From assembly GCA_016784965.1 (NCBI GenBank), contig JADHTQ010000002.1, positions 62,001-126,000 on the forward strand: DNA of 64,000 bases, given 5' to 3'. The DNA is from Bacteriovoracaceae bacterium. GTDB taxonomy: Bacteria > Bdellovibrionota > Bacteriovoracia > Bacteriovoracales > Bacteriovoracaceae. The position numbers were made by a program, and so were the translations under genes. The notes beneath the pieces are model-generated. The model was not told where the DNA came from and made no database searches. It was given only the letters and a program-made list of their open reading frames with translations. Shown here piece by piece: positions 61,901-64,000 of the stretch (positions within the stretch are counted from its first letter, which is position 1; the number at the start of each line of letters is the position of its first letter).

Positions 61901-63209
61901 GACTGGCAGCTTCTGCATTATCCTGCCTTGCTTCTGCCGTCTCAATTTCTTGCTCGGCCACCATTCTTACATAGGTCATCATCTGCGTAATTGAGTCTTT
62001 TCCTTGCTGAAGAGTCTCAGCCGATTTCACGATTTCTTGCCTTAAAAGTTGAGCTTTTTTTAAGTTTTCAACTTGGTCATTCATTTCCTGATTGGGATCA
62101 ATATCTGTTGCCATGATTTCCTTGGAAGCACTACCATAGTCACTTGCATCCAAGATTTGGCTGGCAACATAAATTGAAGCCGCAGCTGTATACAGATGGT
62201 AAGAAACGCAGCGAACATCGCTAATGTCCTGACAACAAAGATCAAATGCTGCTGAGGCCATAACTCCCGTCTGCTCAGCATTTCCTCTACCAGCAATCCT
62301 GATATCTTCCATCATTGCATGAGTTAATTTATAGTCACTATGTACCGCACCTATTGCCTCCATGGCCTTTACTCTTGCCTGCTTTGCCAGACTAATTGCT
62401 GTCTCAGCTCTTTCATTAGTTTCAACAATCATAGCTTGAACGGCCTGAAAGGTTGCTTCTCTTGTGAGGTTGGTAGAATTCATAACATCTGTAGTACCTA
62501 CCACTGCATCCTGAGCTGAGTTTTGAGCACTGCTTGTTCCAGCTTGAAAATCCTTTGCCTTTTGTTCCATGGTTCTAATACGCGCCTGTTCGCTTTTTTC
62601 ATAGGCATAGTCTTTACAGACAGTGTTGTTGCAATATGCTCTGTTGGGATTTATATTATTTCCAAATGGGTCTCTACAAACTGATTCATCACCTCTGCCT
62701 TCACAAGTAGAGCAGCAACAGTTTTTAGTCCTACACTCCTCTCTTAATCCAGCAATTCGCGCTTTACGTGCATCTGAAGTTGCCCTGACAGTCGAAGTAG
62801 CCTCCGATGCCGCTGGATCTAATCCACTGGCAGTAGTGTCAAGGCCACTAGTTGTCGCATTAACAGTTGCAGTGGCATCAACGAGGTTGCTAGTTAACGA
62901 TTTTAAGGCGCCAATATTTTCTTTTTGTTTAGTCATCAGCTGGGCCTTGCAAGCTTCATAAAACAACTTCATCGCCTCAGCTTTTAACTGTTGTGACTTC
63001 TTTCTTTGAGCATCAGTTGCCAGAAGCTTCCCACCTTTTTCAGAAAACAGATTGAGTGTACCAATGTTTTCTAGTGCTGCATTTGAATCTGACGTTTCTG
63101 ATACTGACTCACCAGCAGCGTATACTATAGAGGGTTGTAACTGCCATAAAATCAAGCAGTAACAGAGAACCAAACTAGTTATTCGATGAATGATAGATCG
63201 ATTTTTCAT
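58908..63209 (-). CDS. Giant secreted repeat protein C (1433 aa)
   Basis: Signal peptide residues 1-32 (CYCLILWQLQPSIVYA). Same plan as A and B: LFYEACKAQLMTKQ (83-96), Cys-rich region (159-198), FDLCCQDISDVRC (322-334), MTYVRMVAEQEIETAEA (411-427), Met-rich helix (441-455), CICGCPP, WNPDLSY (626-632), a CGCSCTC cluster (675-681), hydrophobic helix (703-721), HGHMKC (740-745), LSRLINGAVSSLPHNY, a shorter Gly array (about 1020-1160), a basic and Ser-Gly region (1255-1325), and the terminal motif IVSKRYRDTAYPLVYEEE. GGAG seven bases upstream supports the ATG. Confidence 0.85.
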   Translation of the reverse strand: MKNRSIIHRITSLVLCYCLILWQLQPSIVYAAGESVSETSDSNAALENIGTLNLFSEKGGKLLATDAQRKKSQQLKAEAMKLFYEACKAQLMTKQKENIGALKSLTSNLVDATATVNATTSGLDTTASGLDPAASEATSTVRATSDARKARIAGLREECRTKNCCCSTCEGRGDESVCRDPFGNNINPNRAYCNNTVCKDYAYEKSEQARIRTMEQKAKDFQAGTSSAQNSAQDAVVGTTDVMNSTNLTREATFQAVQAMIVETNERAETAISLAKQARVKAMEAIGAVHSDYKLTHAMMEDIRIAGRGNAEQTGVMASAAFDLCCQDISDVRCVSYHLYTAAASIYVASQILDASDYGSASKEIMATDIDPNQEMNDQVENLKKAQLLRQEIVKSAETLQQGKDSITQMMTYVRMVAEQEIETAEARQDNAEAASQNANQMMQMLQMALSMAQMISKLDVVKEMMLNTTEQAKKGVVQASCICGCPPVMVPTCEADNAKSNATKAKQAAKKASTSATSSTLMSKTAELTGKATDAIGKAASTAAGKVGELAGQSFVSTASQAAQLGGMAMQGMQMLQGGGGGEASDDSGGGAAADDAVEALDNTTKNEVLLSDELPYKAPVKKRWNPDLSYLPSPKAPMTPMFDYKKPSFLSGVCNDTVDVLSDFIIGPTAKACGCSCTCVAPCAAANSAASAASAQTNIQDALSVLSIAMMAFQLLQMLKGMKGKEQAHEEQLAANIHGHMKCGETKAGAGLTCPLSVLNSTDNLLDTIEPTEQTSKYGSAPDGNTTTFFDPVDRKSIEDIESEFQKQITAFEKKWGDDLFMMDLLVQVGLREKNKGFGEYLKVLDLSRLINGAVSSLPHNYNVLESVKNKASFLAGRVTDLLASKSYAARTSSESEALKTVAELEKSLGVMEGSKAFEFYQQHRSTATTLSRSSFEVPESRAEYLGMVESQGQSAMDDMLDALNDSSLYDDHFEELIDNFDPNGTSMDLGDSNIDITDTDSDFDVAAGGLESVVDDTSGGGLGSVSSITEGELGGLADDSIGPGGTQNGVGGDNLVGGTPGSSMGGIGGIDGTGVGVDSRGGSGVNGTGRIGGMNGSQGAGSGQGGAGIGGAGGAGQRGGMGGIGGMSGSSRGVVAGGSRTNVHLGAGGSSRVGGRGRGGKGRGHSTSASARRSAQNMSKMGTINPNSPVGKQIDAIKNLIANTRKGLLGVDGNMGRISSHNDVTKRGKKILDHMNQATIDALKKAGKYKDSDDDKLASRGKKGRRGRRGRSGKSGSGSGFGSGSGISSGIGAGSGKDSSASASSSRRARGSGSGSGDGKQGYDDDGGFDFEDDGGGFGDFGDDGGGFALSKDSRGRGGIGFDETLDSLKNLKKLETPQQRYRRSLQEKLGKGGKKKKPQEINLDRQRSLFKIVSKRYRDTAYPLVYEEE

Positions 63210-63230
63210 CCTACATCTCCAAATTAAATT

Positions 63231-64000
63231 CTATTCCATGACATCATAGAAGATGGGGTACGCACTTTGTTTGTATCGTTGTGTTACTATTTTAAATATA
63301 GATGTTTCAGCGTTTTGATTAATTTCTGCCGTATCAAACTTCCCATCTTTTTTATTTCGTGCAAGCAAATTTCGTCTATATCTTTCTTCCGCACTAAGTC
63401 CGCCGCCTTCATTATCACCAAATCCCTCGGCGTTTATTCCTCCACGGCCATAGTCATCTTTTGAGTTACTAAAAGAGTCGCCACTGTCCATATCTCCAAA
63501 TGCGTCGCCATCACCATCGCCATAATCGTCTGAATAATCCCCATCATCGAAAGCATCTTCAGCTTTCTCTGCTTCATATGGGCCTGCAGCTGTCTTTCCA
63601 CCGCTACCGGACGAATAGTCAGATGAAGAGCCACCTGTAAGTGACCCCAAACTACCAACATTCCCCTTGGGTCCACGATACTTTCTTTTGCCCTTTGCCA
63701 ATTGCCGCATTTTCATCAACTCATCAAATTTACCATCTCTTTTTAATTTCTCTATTGAAGCCTGTCTCATCACTGCTAAAATCTTGGATCCCTTCTTTCT
63801 AACGTCCTCATCAGAAGTGAGTCCACCAAGTCTCCCATCCTGCTCCATCAGACCTTTTTTAGTCTTGTCAATTAGAGCTTTCATCGCCTCAATTTGTCTA
63901 CCCATCGGTGTGTTAGGATTCAAGGTCCCCATTTTTGATATATTTTTCATTGAGTTTCTGGCCGATGCCGATGTTGAGCCCATACCTTTTCTACCAGACT
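63231..64000 (-). CDS. C-terminal part of a fourth giant paralog (cut by window edge)
   Basis: At least 255 residues, open to the window edge. The first complete codons read SGRKGMGSTSASARNS, matching the AFTER-array segment of A (GKKGMGSSSAASAR), so the Met at 63983 is internal. Conserved GTLNPNTPMGRQIEAMK, a basic region, an acidic Gly/Asp-rich stretch, ERYRRNLLARN and the terminal IVTQRYKQSAYPIFY motif are present. It is the upstream neighbour of C with a 21-base gap. The full gene and the operon promoter lie beyond position 64000. Confidence 0.85.
   Translation of the reverse strand, partial: SGRKGMGSTSASARNSMKNISKMGTLNPNTPMGRQIEAMKALIDKTKKGLMEQDGRLGGLTSDEDVRKKGSKILAVMRQASIEKLKRDGKFDELMKMRQLAKGKRKYRGPKGNVGSLGSLTGGSSSDYSSGSGGKTAAGPYEAEKAEDAFDDGDYSDDYGDGDGDAFGDMDSGDSFSNSKDDYGRGGINAEGFGDNEGGGLSAEERYRRNLLARNKKDGKFDTAEINQNAETSIFKIVTQRYKQSAYPIFYDVME

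Overview
The window is AT-rich chromosomal DNA from a motile Gram-negative bacterium. A RodZ/PilF pair, a sigma-28/FlhF/FlhG flagellar regulon, sigma-54-type promoters, many lipoproteins, a bacterial V-type ATPase of the Chlamydia/Bacteroides gene order with sodium-type ring ligands, and large lineage-specific secreted proteins together suggest a marine Bdellovibrionota relative (Bacteriovorax/Halobacteriovorax-like). That placement is inference; there is no rRNA or marker gene in the window to settle it.

Layout. 1-3.1 kb: three paralogous secreted DUF4360 proteins, the third fused to leucine-rich repeats. 3.1-5.9 kb: a HAD phosphatase, a lipoprotein and an NrnA-type DHH phosphoesterase. 6-10.5 kb (+): a GldA/GldF/GldG-type ABC export operon with a DUF4340-like and a membrane protein. 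10.5-18 kb (-): a seven-gene V-ATPase operon (E, DUF2764, A, B, D, I, K). 18.2-20.4 kb (-): a PilF-like TPR lipoprotein and a RodZ-like HTH membrane protein. 20.5-26.7 kb (+): a KtrB/KtrA-type potassium system, a HAMP-PAS membrane protein, LepA and an unknown protein. 26.7-32.2 kb: FlaG-like, TadA, PilZ-like membrane protein, a small secreted protein, an alpha/beta hydrolase and a large membrane sensor-like coiled-coil protein. 32.2-44.4 kb (-): a flagellar export/regulation operon fliL-fliM-fliN-fliO-fliP-fliQ-fliR-flhB-flhA-flhF-flhG-fliA plus an unknown gene. 44.5-49.5 kb: DsbA-like lipoprotein, a membrane protein, two tandem paralogous lipoproteins each with a sigma-54-type promoter, and a DUF234-type ATPase behind competing hairpins. 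49.6-64 kb (-): an operon of at least four giant paralogous secreted proteins (three complete, 1433-1552 residues; the fourth cut by the window edge) with an almost invariant signal peptide, conserved Cys-rich and Met-rich helical blocks, a variable Gly/Ala repeat region, and a shared C-terminal RY..AYP motif.

The strongest candidate for an undescribed system is this giant-protein operon. The second is a flagellar FlhF whose GTPase motifs are degenerate (Walker A Lys replaced by Gln, G3 motif lost) although the FlhG ATPase next to it keeps an intact P-loop. No rRNA, tRNA, CRISPR array or insertion sequence was recognised.
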